Assembly: GCA_949361645.1 (NCBI GenBank)
Contig: OX442425.1
Location: 3,535,442 to 3,599,441 of the forward strand
Reading direction: 5' to 3'
Length of the DNA stretch: 64,000 nucleotides
From: Spongilla lacustris
Lineage: Eukaryota > Porifera > Demospongiae > Spongillida > Spongillidae
Part shown: piece after piece, positions 25,720 through 38,537 of the stretch
Position numbering within the stretch: the first letter of the stretch is position 1
Layout of the letters: the number at the start of each line of letters is the position of its first letter
Notes under the pieces: generated by a model
Told to the model about the DNA's origin: nothing
Databases searched by the model: none
Seen by the model: the letters and a program-made list of their open reading frames with translations, nothing else
Made by a program: the position numbers and the translations under genes

Positions 25720-26340
25720 AGCCTAGTAACTTCCCCAGGCTAAGTAGGTGTATGCACCCAGCCCCTAGCTCCTCAGCTACAATTGCTTCTGTCCAACACA
25801 ACTCAGTTGACTGATTGGCGAGAATAGGGGGCCAGAGCGAGAACCCCTCTGAGCTGTGACCCTGCCAACCTCGACCTGTTGGCCGTGGGGAGCTCCCGTG
25901 AGTGACGCAGATCACCAGTTGGGAGTCGCTGTGGCCAAGCCATGCGTCATGTGGGGGGAGACTTGGGGAGACAAGCACCAGATGGTGGCACTGGCACCAT
26001 CTGGGTGACCTGCGTACCATGCAAGCCAGGACGCTGGCCCAGGCTTGGGTCCCTGAGTTAGAAGGTCAAGCCCGGTAGGAACCCGCCCTGGCTGTATTTA
26101 ATATGAATGGGCATGATGGCAGTAAGTAAGAAATACACAGAAAGGATACAAAGGTGATGCAGGGGTGGAGGGTGGGTGATGCAAACAGACAAGCTCTCCT
26201 GAAGCACCAGTGGACTGCTGGGAGGCTGCCCATGTGTGCATATAGTCTCATAAGCCGGCCATGGTGCACAAATGGTAACAATAGGGAGGATGAGGCTCCC
26301 ATCCGCCTAAGACCATGAGCCTATGTAACCGCATTGCCTC
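25720..26340. repeat. GC-richer, probably retroelement-derived segment
   Basis: Distinctly more G/C-rich than its neighbours. The 16-mer ATGGGCATGATGGCAG (near 26106) also occurs at 17702 beside the retroelement remnant. Several minus-strand ORFs exist, but none keeps a recognised motif. Assignment to a retroelement 3' part is a guess. Confidence 0.3.
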
Positions 26341-26703
26341 TGCCCACAAATGCTGATAGAGAGTTACCAGAGCTCCATTAAACTCTGTTTAGCTCCCTAA
26401 ACAGTACCCTAACACACACTTAAACACACATACACATACTAAGACACATACATGTGTACACGCACACACTTGAAGTTCTGACATACATTAGGGTTGCAAA
26501 GGAGTAATGCACTCACAGAACAACATATACTTATGTTGCTGTGCACAGTTGGAGGGTATGGCTGCTTTTGCACACCCCATATGAGGCTACCCCAGCCACT
26601 GTCTTGATAACTGGGGCATCCTTGCCAATGTTTGCACTGACAGAAGTGTCATTGCTTTGGTGTGACTCTGGAGTATTTATAATTCACTGTGTGTGTTTTT
26701 TTT

Positions 26704-27156
26704 ACTGCCAGTTAGACCCCAGCCTCTTTACTGCCAGTTAGACCCCAGCCTCTTTACTGCCAGTTAGACCCCAGCCTCTTTACTGCCAGTTAGACCCCAG
26801 CCTCTTTACTGCCAGTTAGACCCCAGCCTCTTTACTGCCAGTTAGACCCCAGCCTCTTTACTGCCAGTTAGACCCCAGCCTCTTTACTGCCAGTTAGACC
26901 CCAGCCTCTTTACTGCCAGTTAGACCCCAGCCTCTTTACTGCCAGTTAGACCCCAGCCTCTTTACTGCCAGTTAGACCCCAGCCTCTTTACTGCCAGTTA
27001 GACCCCAGCCTCTTTACTGCCAGTTAGACCCCAGCCTCTTTACTGCCAGTTAGACCCCAGCCTCTTTACTGCCAGTTAGACCCCAGCCTCTTTACTGCCA
27101 GTTAGACCCCAGCCTCTTTACTGCCAGTTAGACCCCAGCCTCTTTACTGCCTGGGT
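26704..27156. repeat. 26-bp minisatellite
   Basis: About 17 virtually identical copies of a 26-bp unit containing TTAGACCCCAGCCTCTTTAC plus TGCCAG. Near-identity of the units implies recent expansion. The spacing is uninterrupted, so this is not a spacer-containing array. Confidence 0.98.
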
Positions 27157-27491
27157 AATATGTTTTGGTGCCTAGCTGTATAGCACTTGTAGTGGTTGTA
27201 TTGAGAGGATATTGGCAAGAACATTATGATTGTGCAAAGTTCTTATTTATTTCTGTTATGCACTATGTTTGTATGTGAGTGTGTGAGTGTGTGTGAGCAT
27301 TGCTTGTAGTTAAACACATCCTTGATGTCAAATAATCAAAGCAACATGTACTACGCTAATGTTGTCAGCTTCTGAACGTTCGTCTATGAGCTAGGGTCTT
27401 GACAATGATGGGCCATCCTCCCCAAGTGCATGACATATATATACACACATACATTAGGTCCTTCTAAAAAAGACACAAACACCTGTATGGC

Positions 27492-27493
<2 letters not shown>

Positions 27494-27577
<84 letters not shown>
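27494..27577. repeat. (CA)n microsatellite
   Basis: About 42 uninterrupted CA units. Confidence 0.99.
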
Positions 27578-27578
<1 letters not shown>

Positions 27579-28410
27579 CACATTGTAACCAGGTTCGTTT
27601 GTGTGTCCATTGGTGTGGAATAGTAGTATGAATCCTTGCGGGCAGTGGAAGCAGGTACAATTGTATGTTAGGTCAGTGTGATCAAGCTGGCCAACCATAG
27701 CTCTTCTGGTTTGTGGTACATGTATTACAGGTGTATTTTTATGTGGTATGCACGTGCATACATTTTAGTGTCGTGTTTCTATGCATTTGTGCATGCAGCT
27801 ACAGCATTTTGTACACACTGTACAGTATCTGCATGTGCATCTGCATATGTTTACCTTTGTCTGTGTGTGCTTATTTCTGTGCGAGTAGGACCAGGCAGAA
27901 GAATAAAGCTTGAAGATGCTCAGAATGTGGTTATTAGTTTGAAACCCCGGGGCCAATGTACATTGTAATTTTGGAGCATTCAAAAAGAAAATATGGCAGA
28001 GGGTTTAGCTAGAGGCCTGGCAGCTTCCATGGAGGTGGCACTATAGTATTACTGCCATCAAGTGGCTGTGTGCCCAAAGAATCTATCCTTCTCACTAGTC
28101 TTCAGCAAATTGTATATGTGGTATGTTTGCATGATCATGATGTGATGTCTTAATATATTTTTATCCTGATAGGATCAAGCTTTACATTGATGGAAACTGG
28201 GAGATTTGATGTGAACTTATATTTGGTGTATTGTTACATCTGTACATGTACATGTTGTGTATTATTCAATCTGCACTGGTTGTAACTGAACTTTTCCATC
28301 CATGTACATGTACATGTCATGTTAATAGATGACTTACATAAAGGGGTGTGGCCACATGAACATTGTAAAAAAGCAAGTTTGTGAGTACTTTTAGCAATGA
28401 CACAGTACAC
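27578..28410. other. Gene-free stretch
   Basis: Short ORFs on both strands without recognisable domains. Several TGTACATGTACATGT-type palindromic runs occur near 28239-28315. Confidence 0.4.
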
Positions 28411-29025
28411 ATGCTATCACCAGTCCCTGGTGTGCATCTTCTAGAGTTTTGTGCATCAGGATAGCGGCTCATCAGATTGAATCTGCATCAATTAAAGATA
28501 TCCTGGTCACTACCAAGACTATTACATTAAAGTGAATAAGATTCTATTTGATGCACACCGGCCAGGTCAGGTCACTAACATGTTTCTATTTGATGCTCAC
28601 CAGGGTCAGCTGGACGATACCACAAACCTAGCAGCTGCACACCAGGGACTGGCCAATTCCAATAGCATGACTTTATTTGCTGCACACCGGGTCTGGCCGC
28701 TAATATGATTCTATCTGATGCACACCTCTACAGTGACTGGATTGCCGCTAGCATGACTATAGCTAAAACTACAAATCAAGTCATGCTAGTGGCAGTCCCT
28801 GGTGGGCATTAGATAGAATCATGTTAGCGACCACACCTAGTGTGCTTCAAATAGAATCAAGATAGCGGCCGGACCCAGGTTTGTATTGAATTGGATTATT
28901 TTGCATCAAATAAAGTGGCAGTCCCTGGTGTGCATTTAATAGAGTCATGGTCGCTTGTGTGTATCAAATAAAATTATTTTCGTGGCCAGACCCGATATTC
29001 CTGTGTGCATCAAATATATTGCTTT
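28411..29025. repeat. Inverted array of diverged repeats of about 50 bp
   Basis: The left half repeats CTAACATGATTCTATTTGATGCACACC-like units (near 28530, 28575, 28665, 28700). The right half repeats the complement, GGTGTGCATCAAATAGAATCATG-like (near 28805, 28850, 28925, 28975). The switch is at about 28760-28780, where GCTAGCATGACT faces AGTCATGCTAG. At least nine units are recognisable. Confidence 0.85.
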
Positions 29026-30185
29026 TGCTTTTGAAACCCCTCTTTGAACAGAACAAATACAGCGCGTACGAGGCTTCCATTTCAAAAGGACTGTAACGCG
29101 CATGCGTAGACTCTTCAAAGCCACATGATTGCATATATGGCGCTATCGTCGGGAAATCTAATACTGGAACTAACCGTACGTTCCTATCAGCCAGAAGAAG
29201 TATCTTAGGTGGGTTATCAAGTAAATTGAGGGACTAGTGGCTAATTCCCAAGTTTCTCCTCGAACAGGTTCCTGAGCAACGATCAATTCATGTCACAGTA
29301 GAACCTATCAGTCTATGTACTAGTACCATGATGACGAAGAAGACCGCGCCGAACCTTGGGTCCTAGGCAGCATGGCGATGCTGTTTGCACTACTCCAGCA
29401 GGAAAATCATTTTCAGTAGCGGATGTGTACAACTATCAGTAAGCGAGGTTGCGACCAAAACTGTCTCTGTAACACCAACTCGAGAGAGTAGGACATCACT
29501 TTCTGCGCAGGTACAGTAACTTTATATCAGCTTCTTTTTTGAATCAGCTGAAGTCTCAAGAAGCGTAAGCAGTGTGGCTTTGTATTGGTAACGGGAATTC
29601 TTTGTTCTCAGAACCTCAAGCGTCCATAATGCTAAAGTGATGTCTCGGATATCAGCGAAGAAGAGGTTGAAGGTATACTTGTTGTCGGTTAAAGGTGTGA
29701 GTCCTTTCATTTTTGCGAATGTAGTTGGCATAGCGAACTACAACCTAACTCTGAAACGCATTCTTACTGAAGCCGATTCAAAAGAAGGGCATCCAATCCG
29801 AGCACAACTAGGTAAGCGCTTGAATTTAAAAATGTTGTCTAGTATTGATTATATACACTATAGCTATGGGAGCGGCGATCCGAACAAGTAACAGATCATG
29901 CAAGAAAGGGATGTACTTAACGTGTCGGAAGAGGAAGAACTGGACAATGGGACGATGATAAGAGGAGATCAGAGGAACTAAACGCGTTTTTGGACTCAGC
30001 TAGGCGCCACGGAAGGAGAGACGATTGGGCCCACCGCGCTCGGAACTTTCCTGATGGCCTTTCCACCTGCATGGATGCTTCACCGTTGAACTCGTTCTCT
30101 GTTGTTTTTTTTTTTTTGTTGTTGTTCCATGTATATCATAATATTAATAGAAGAGGCCTGGAAACGAGCGACTAATTAAAAATTC
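29026..30185. other. Gene-free or unrecognised stretch
   Basis: The longest ORF is 29637-29891 (+, 84 codons) without a recognisable domain. I could not extend it by splicing. I see nothing else. Confidence 0.35.
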
Positions 30186-30199
30186 ATAATTATGTTATA

Positions 30200-30700
30200 C
30201 GCAGTGTTTTACTCCATTTGCTATTGTTATACATATGGGACAGTTTCCGCGAAAATGTCCGACTTTTATAACACTATAATATAATAAAAATGCTTCTTGT
30301 TTGAATCGCTATATCTTCCGAACGCTGAACGCTATCGACTTCCTATTTTCAACAGTTCATACTACACCATTTCTCTATGACAAATTACATTTTGAAGTCT
30401 TGCACTTGCTCCACACCTGTATTGCAACGTTCGATACCCCACCGGGTTCAAACCCGCCATAACTTTAGATAGGAGTAATCAAATCGCTTCAAATTCGGTT
30501 TGTAGGTACAGAGGTCCTATACCTATCGATTCGTTCTGTTCGTTAATTTTTATGTAATCCGTTACGGAGATACAGCTTTTCAAAGTAAGCGCATGTTTCC
30601 CGCTCGAATCGCGCCTTTATATGAGGATGAAACTGCTTCCATACCCCGGAGCACATGAATATTCAACTAGATCCCGTGGGCTGGGACATACAGTAGTTTG
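30200..30700 (+). repeat. Dispersed repeat R2, copy 1
   Basis: Contains GGGACAGTTTCCGCGAAAAT, TATATCTTCCGAACGC, CAAATTCGGTTTGTAGGTAC and GTTACGGAGATACAGCTTT blocks in this order. The same blocks run in reverse complement at 46020-46500, and in scrambled partial form at 59510-59950 and 60985-61090. No ORF is conserved. Confidence 0.9.
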
Positions 30701-30949
30701 AGGAATACTCACGTGATTTAATGCAGCAATTGGTTAGTTAATTGCTATTTACAGTTCCCAGACCTTTTTTGTAAGGCGGACCTTTTGGCGGGTGCACCTC
30801 GCCTCTTTAATTCCACGGACGATTTCGAACGGCCCAGTGCGAAAACGACGATATATATCTAAGATGAATGCTCGGATGAATGGGTGGTGGAGATTGGGAG
30901 CTGTAGAAGTTTTCTTTCGTAAGCTAAACTGCCCGCAGTGTCAGTGAAC

Positions 30950-33900
30950 ATGTGGAGCATGGCAGATAGCTGTGGGGTGGTGCAGACAGCTGTGGAGCAT
31001 GGCAGATAGCTGTGGATAGCTGTAAAGCATGGCAGATAGCTGTGTGCTCGTATGGCAGATAGCTATGGAGCATGGCAGATAGCTGTGTGCTCGTATGGCA
31101 TATAGCTGTGGAGCATGGCATATAGCTGTGGAGCATGGCAGATAGCTGTGACGCATGGCAGATAGCTGTGGAGCATGGCAGATAGCTGTGGAGCATGGCA
31201 GATAGCTATGGAGCATGGCAGATAGCTGTGTGCTCGTATGGCATATAGCTGTGGAGCATTGCGTATAGCTGTGGAGCATGGCATATAGCTGTGGAGCATG
31301 GCAGATAGCTGTGAAGCATGGCAGATAGCTGTGGAGCATGGCAGATAGCTGTGTGCTCGTATGGCATATAGCTGTGGATCATGGCAGATAGCTGTGGATC
31401 ATGGCAGATAGCTGTGGATCATGGCAGTTAGCTGTGGATCATGGCAGTTAGCTGTGGAGTATGGCAGATAGCTGTGGAACATGGCAGATAGCTGTGGAAC
31501 ATGGCAGATAGCCGTGGAGCATGGCAGATAGCTATGTGCTCGTATGGCAAATAGCTGTGGAGTATAGCAGATAGCTGTTGAGCATGGCAGATAGCTGTGA
31601 AGCATGGCAGATAGCTTGGAGCATGGCAGATAGCTGTGAAGTATGGCAGATAGCTGTGTGCTCGTATCACAGATAGCTATGGAGAATGGCAGATAGATGT
31701 GGAGCATGGCAGATAGCTGTGGAGCATGTCAGATAGCTGTGGAGCATGGCAGATAGCTGTGGATCATGGCAGATAGCTGTGGATCATGGCAGATAGCTGT
31801 GGATCATGGCAGTTAGCTGTGGAGTATGGCAGATAGCTGTGGAACATGGCAGATAGCTGTGGAACATGGCAGATAGCCGTGGAGCATGGCAGATAGCTAT
31901 GTGCTCGTATGGCAAATAGCTGTGGAGTATAGCAGATAGCTGTTGAGCATGGCAGATAGCTGTGAAGCATGGCAGATAGCTTGGAGCATGGCAGATAGCT
32001 GTGAAGTATGGCAGATAGCTGTGTGCTCGTATCACAGATAGCTATGGAGAATGGCAGATAGATGTGGAGCATGGCAGATAGCTGTGGAGCATGTCAGATA
32101 GCTGTGGAGCATGGCAGATAGCTGTGGAGTATGGCAGATACACTGTAGCTGTGGATCATGGCAGATAGCTGTGTGCTCGTATGGCAGATAGCTATGGAGC
32201 ACGGTAGATAGCTGTGGAGCATGGCAGATAGCTGTATGGCAGATAGCTATGGAGGATCACAGATAGCTGTGGAGTAGGGCAGATAGCTGTGTAGCAGGCA
32301 GATAGCTGTGGAGCATGGCAGATAGCTGTGAAGTATGGCAGATAGCTGTGGAGCATGGCAGATAGCTGCAGTGGAGCATGGCAGATAGCTGTGAAGTAGC
32401 TGTGGAGCATGGCAGATAGCTGTGGAGCATGTCAGATAGCTGTGGAGCATGGCAATAGCTGTGGAGCATGGCAGATAGCTGTGGAGCATGGCAGATAGCT
32501 GTGGAGCATGGCAGATAGCTGTGGAGCATGGCAGATAGCTGTGTGCTCGTATGGCAGAGCATGGCAGATAGCGGTGGAACATGGCAGATAGCTATGGAGC
32601 ATGGCACATAGCTGTGAAGTATGGCAGATAGCTGTGTGCTTGTATGGCAGATAGCTATGGAGTATTGCAGATAGCTGTGCGCTGGTATGGCAGATAGCTA
32701 TGGAGTATGGCAGATAGCTATGGCACATGGGAGATAGCTGTGAAGCATGGCAGATAGCTATTGAGCATGGCAGATAGCTGTGGAGCATGGCAGATACAGT
32801 AGCTGTGTGCTCGTATGGCAGATAACTATGGAGCATGGCTAGCTGTGGCGCATGGCAGATAGCTGTGGAACATGGCAGATAGCTGTGGAGCATGGCAGAT
32901 AGCTGTGGAGCATGGCAGATAGCTGTGGAGCATGGCAGATTGCTGCATGTGTAGCATCAATGGCAGATAGCTGCTTGTAGAGTATGGCAGATAGCTGTTG
33001 AGCATGGCAGATAGCCGTGGAGCATGGCAGATAGCTGTGTGCTTGTATGGCAAATAGCTGTGTGCTTGTATGGCAGATAGCTGTGTGCTTGTATGGCAGA
33101 TAGCTGTGTGCTTGTATGGCAGATAGCTGTGGAGCATGGCAGATAGCTGTGGAGCATGGCAGATAGCTGTGGAGCATGTCAGATAGCTGTGGAGCATGGC
33201 AGATAGCTGTGGAGTATGGCAGATACACTGTAGCTGTGGATCATGGCAGATAGCTGTGTGCTCGTATGGCAGATAGCTATGGAGCACGGTAGATAGCTGT
33301 GGAGCATGGCAGATACAGTAGCTGTGTGCTCATATGGCAGATAACTATGGAGCATGGCTATCTGTGGCGCATGGCAGATAGCTGTGGAACATGGCAGATA
33401 GCTGTGGAGCATGGCAGATAGCTGTGGAGCATGGCAGATTGCTACATGTGTAGCATCAATGGCAGATAGCTGCTTGTAGAGTATGGCAGATAGCTGTTGA
33501 GCATGGCAGATAGCCGTGGAGCATGGCAGATAGCTGTGTGCTTGTATGGCAAATAGCTGTGTGCTTGTATGGCAGATAGCTGTGTGCTTGTATGGCAGAT
33601 AGCTGTGGAGCATGGCAGATAGCTGTGGAGCATGGCAGATAGCTGTGGAGCATGTCAGATAGCTGTGGAGCATGGCAGATAGCTGTGGAGTATGGCAGAT
33701 ACACTGTAGCTGTGGATCATGGCAGATAGCTGTGTGCTCGTATGGCAGATAGCTATGGAGCACGGTAGATAGCTGTGGAGCATGGCAGATAGCTGTATGG
33801 CAGATAGCTATGGAGGATCACAGATAGCTGTGGAGTAGGGCAGATAGCTGTGTAGCAGGCGGATAGCTGTGGAGCAGGGCAGATAGCTGTGAAGTATGGT

Positions 33901-36900
33901 AGATAGCTGTGGAGCATGGCAGATAGCTGCAGTGGAGCATGGCAGATAGCTGTGAAGTAGCTGTGGAGCATGGCAGATAGCTGTGGAGCATGGCAGATCG
34001 CTGTGGAGCATGGCAGATAGCTGTGTGCTCGTATGGCAGAGCATGGCAGATAGCGGTGGATCATGGCAGATAGCTATGGAGCATGGCACATAGCTGTGAA
34101 GTATGGCAGATAGCTGTGTGCTTGTATGGCAGATAGCTATGGAGTATTGCAGATAGCTGTGTGCTGGTATGGCAGATAGCTATGGAGTATGGCAGATAGC
34201 TATGGAGTATGGCAGATAGCTATGGCACATGGGAGATAGCTGTGAAGCATGGCAGATAGCTGTTGAGCATGGCAGATAGCTGTGAAGTATGGCAGATAGC
34301 TGTGTGCTGATGTGCTTTTACGGCAGATAGCTATGGAGAATTGCAGATAGCTATGGCACATGGGAGATAGCTGTGAAGCATTGCAGATACACTGTAGTTG
34401 TGGATGGCAGATAGCTGTGTGTTCGTATGGCAGATAGCTATGGAGCATGGGAGATAGCTGTATGGCAGATAGCTATGGAGCATGGGAGATAGCTGTATGG
34501 CAGATTGCTATGGAGCATGGCCGATAGCTGTGGAGCATGGCAGATACAGTAGCTGTGCGCATGTGCTCATATGGCAGATAACTATGGAGCATGGCTAGCT
34601 GTGGAACATGGCAGATAGCTGTGGAGCATGGCAGATAGCTGTATGGCAGATAGCTATGGAGGATCACAGATAGCTGTGCAGTATGGCAGATAGCTGTGTA
34701 GCAGGCAGATAGCTGTGGAGCATGGCAGATAGCTGTGTGCTCGTATGGCAGATAGCTATGGAGCACGGTAGATAGCTATGGAGCATGGCAGATAGCTGTA
34801 TGGCAGATAGCTATGGAGGATCACAGATAGCTGTGGAGTATGGCAGATAGCTGTGTAGCAGGCAGATAGCTGTGGAGCATGGCAGATAGCTGTGAAGTAT
34901 GGCAGATAGCTGTGGAGCATGGCAGATAGCTGCAGTGGAGCATGGCAGATAGCTGTGAAGTAGCTGCGGAGCATGGCAGATAGCTGTGGAGCATGGCAGA
35001 TTGCTGTGGAGCATGGCAGATAGCTGTGTGCTCGTATGGCAGAGCATGGCAGATAGCTATGGAACATGGCAGATAGCTATGGAGCATGGCACATAGCTGT
35101 GAAGTATGGCAGATAGCTGTGTGCTTGTATGGCAGATAGCTATGGAGTATTGCAGATAGCTGTGTGCTGGTATGGCAGATAGCTATGGAGTATGGCAGAT
35201 AGCTATGGCACATGGGAGATAGCTGTGAAGCATGGCAGATAGCTGTTGAGCATGGCAGATAGCTGTGAAGTATGGCAGATAGCTGTGTGCTAATGTGCTT
35301 GTATGGCAGATAGCTATGGAGAATTGCAGATAGCTATGGCACATGGGAGATAGCTGTGAAGCATTGCAGATACACTGTAGTTGTGGATGGCAGATAGCTG
35401 TGTGTTCGTATGGCAGATTGCTATGGAGCATGGGAGATAGCTGTATGGCAGATAGCTATGGAGCATGGGAGATAGCTGTATGGCAGATAGCTATGGAGCA
35501 TGGCCGATAGCTGTGGAGCATGGCAGATACAGTAGCTGTGTGCTCATATGGCAGATAACTATGGAGCATGGCTAGCTGTGGCGCATGGCAGATAGCTGTG
35601 GAACATGGCAGATAGCTGTGGAGCATGGCAGATTGCTGCATGTGTAACATCAATGGCAGATAGCTGCTTGTAGAGTATGGCAGATAGCTGTTGAGCATGG
35701 CAGATAGCTGTGGAGCATGGCAGATAGCTGTGGAGCATGGCAGATAGCTGTGGAGCATGGCAGATAGCTGTGGAGCATGGCAGATAGCTATGGAGCATGG
35801 CAGATAGCTATGGAGCATGGCAGATAGCTGTGTGCTCATATGGCAGAGCATGGCAGATAGCGGTGGATCATGGCAGATAGCTATGGAGCATGGCACATAG
35901 CTGTGAAGTATGGCAGATAGCTGTGTGCTTGTATGGCAGATAGCTATGGAGTATTGCAGATAGCTGTGTGCTGGTACGGCAGATAGCTATGGAGTATGGC
36001 AGATAGCTATGGCATATGGGAGATAGCTGTGAAGCATGGCAGATAGCTGTTGAGCATGGCAGATAGCTGTGAAGTATGGCAGATAGCTGTGTGCTAATGT
36101 GATTGTATGGCAGATAGCTATGGAGAATTGCAGATAGCTATGGCACATGGGAGATAGCTGTGAAGCATTGCAGATACACTGTAGTTGTGGATGGCAGATA
36201 GCTGTGTGCTCGTATGGCAGATAGCTATGGAGCATGGGAGATAGCTGTATGGCAGATAGCTATGGAGCATGGCCGATAGCTGTGGAGCATGGCAGATACA
36301 GTAGCTGTGTGCTCGTATGGCAGATAACTATGGAGCATGGCTATCTGTGGCGCATGGCAGATAGCTGTGGAACATGGCAGATAGCTGTGGAGCATGGCAG
36401 ATAGCTGTGGAGCATGGCAGATTGCTACATGTGTAGCATCAATGGCAGATAGCTGCTTGTAGAGTATGGCAGATAGCTGTTGAGCATGGCAGATAGCCGT
36501 GGAGCATGACAGATAGCTGTGTGCTTGTATGGCAGATAGCTGTGTGCTTGTATGGCAGTTAGCTGTGGAGCATGGCAGATGGCAGATAGCTGTGGAGCAT
36601 GTCAGATAGCTGTGGAGCATGGCAGATAGTTATGGAGCATGTCAGATAGCTGTGGAGTATGGCAGATAGCTGTGGAGCATGGCAGATAGCTGTGGAGCAT
36701 GGCAGATAGCTATGGAGCATGGCAGATAGCTGTGGAGTATAGCAGATAGCTGTTGAGTATAGCAGATAGCTGTGGAGCATGGCAGATAGCTGTGAATAGC
36801 TGTGTGCTAATGTGCTTGTATGGCAGATAGCTGTGTGCTAATGTGCTTGTATGGCAGATAGCTATGGAGAATTGCAGAAAGCTATGGCACATGGGAGATA

Positions 36901-38410
36901 GCTGTGAAGCATTGCAGATACACTGTAGTGGATGGCAGCTGTGTGCTCGTATGGCAGATAGCTATGGAGCATGGGAGATAGCTGTATGGCAGATAGCTAT
37001 GGAGCATGGCAGATAGCTGTGGAGCATGGTAGATACAGTAGCTGTGTGCTCATATGGCAGATAACTATGGAGCATGGCTAGCTGTGGCGCATGGCAGATA
37101 GCTTTGGAACATGGCAGATAGCTGTGGAGCATGGCAGATAGCTGTGGAGCATGGCAGATAGCTGTGGAGCATGGCAGATTGCTGCATGTGTAGCATCAAT
37201 GGCAGATAGCTGCTTGTAGAGTATGGCAGATAGCTGGTGAGCATGGCAGATAGCCGTGGAGCATGGCAGATAGCTGTGTGCTTGTATGGCAGATAGCTGT
37301 GTGCTTGTATGGCAGATAGCTGTGGAGCATGGCAGATAGCTGTGGAGCATGGCAGATAGCTGTGGAGCATGGCAGATAGCTGTGGAGCATGTCAGATAGC
37401 TGTGGAGCATGGCAGATAGCTGTGGAGCATGGCAGATAGCTGTGTAGCATGTCAGATATTTGTGGAGCATGGCAGATAGCTGTGGAGCATGGCAGATAGC
37501 TGTGGAGCATGGCAGATAGCTGTGGAGCATGGCAGATAGCTGTGGAGCATGGCAGATAGCTGTGAAGTATGGCAGATAGCTGTGTGCTAATGTGCTTGTA
37601 TGGCAGATAGCTATGGAGAATTGCAGATAGCTATGGCACATGGGAGATAGCTATGGAGAATTGCAGATAGCTATGGCACATGGGAGATAGCTGTGGGCTC
37701 GTATGGCAGATAGCTATGGAGCATGGCAGATAGCTGTGGAGCATGGCAGATACAGTAGCTGTGTGCTCATATGGCAGATAACTATGGAGCATGGCTAGCT
37801 GTGGCGCATGGCAGATAGCTGTGGAACATGGCAGATAGCTGTGGAACATGGCAGATAGCCGTGGAACATCAAATGGCAGATAGCGGCTTGTGCAGTATAG
37901 CAGATAGCTGTGGAGCATGGCAGCGAGCTTTGGAGCATGGCAGATAGCTGGGCAGATAGCTGTGGAGCATGGCAGATAGCTGTGGAGCATGGCAGATAGC
38001 TGTGGAGTATGGCAGATATCTGTGTGCTCGTATGGCAGATAGCTATGGAGCATGGAAGATAACTGTACGGCAGATAGCTATGGGAGTATGGCAGATAGCT
38101 GTGGAGCATCAATGCAGATAGCTGCAAGTGTAGCATCAATGCTTGTGGAGTATGGCAGATAGCTGTTGAGCATGGCAGATAGCTATGGAGCATGGCAGAT
38201 AGCTATGTGCTCGTATGGCAGATAGCTGTGTAGCATGGCAGGTAGCTGTGGAGTATGGCAGATAGCTGTGGAGTATGGCAGATAGCCGTGGAGCATGGCA
38301 GATAGCTGTTGAGCATTGCAGATAGCTGTGGAGTACATATGGCATATAGCTGTGGAGCATGGCTGATAGCTGTGTAGCATGGCATATAGCTGTGTAGAAG
38401 ACAGAGGAGT
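30950..38410. repeat. Giant 20-bp minisatellite with higher-order repeats
   Basis: The basic unit is AGCTGTGGAGCATGGCAGAT, repeated with variants for about 7.4 kb (roughly 370 units). A recurrent longer variant carries GTGTGCTCGTATGGCAGAT. Blocks are themselves duplicated: 31378-31760 recurs 365 bp later, and segments near 33.75 and 34.2 kb recur about 1.0 kb later near 34.75 and 35.2 kb and again near 36.0 kb. Minus-strand frames read MLHSYLPCSTAICHAPQLSA-like repeats. Because the unit is not a multiple of three and lacks stops in that direction, these ORFs are artefacts. The array ends about 130 bp from the BRCA1-like gene's 3' end. Confidence 0.98.
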
Positions 38411-38537
38411 AACCACATGCAGTATACAACTACTGTGAAGCGGTCCCTACAGCAGACAGCAGTGGAATGAGCACACCCTTCTGCTGATTACCATTAATAA
38501 TTAGTAATTAAAAAAACACTGCACTCAGAAAGGATGG

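Noticed and set aside
25391..26020. 209-codon minus-strand ORF
   Set aside because: Its second half is CA-repeat translation and its first half shows no conserved motif.
26704..27156. CRISPR-like array
   Set aside because: The 26-bp units are directly contiguous with no spacers, and the sequence is eukaryotic. It is an ordinary minisatellite.
30924..38429. Dozens of minus-strand ORFs reading MLHSYLPCSTAICHAPQLSA
   Set aside because: All frames of the 20-bp unit stay open and the reading frame rotates every unit. No start context, domain or splice structure supports a repetitive protein.
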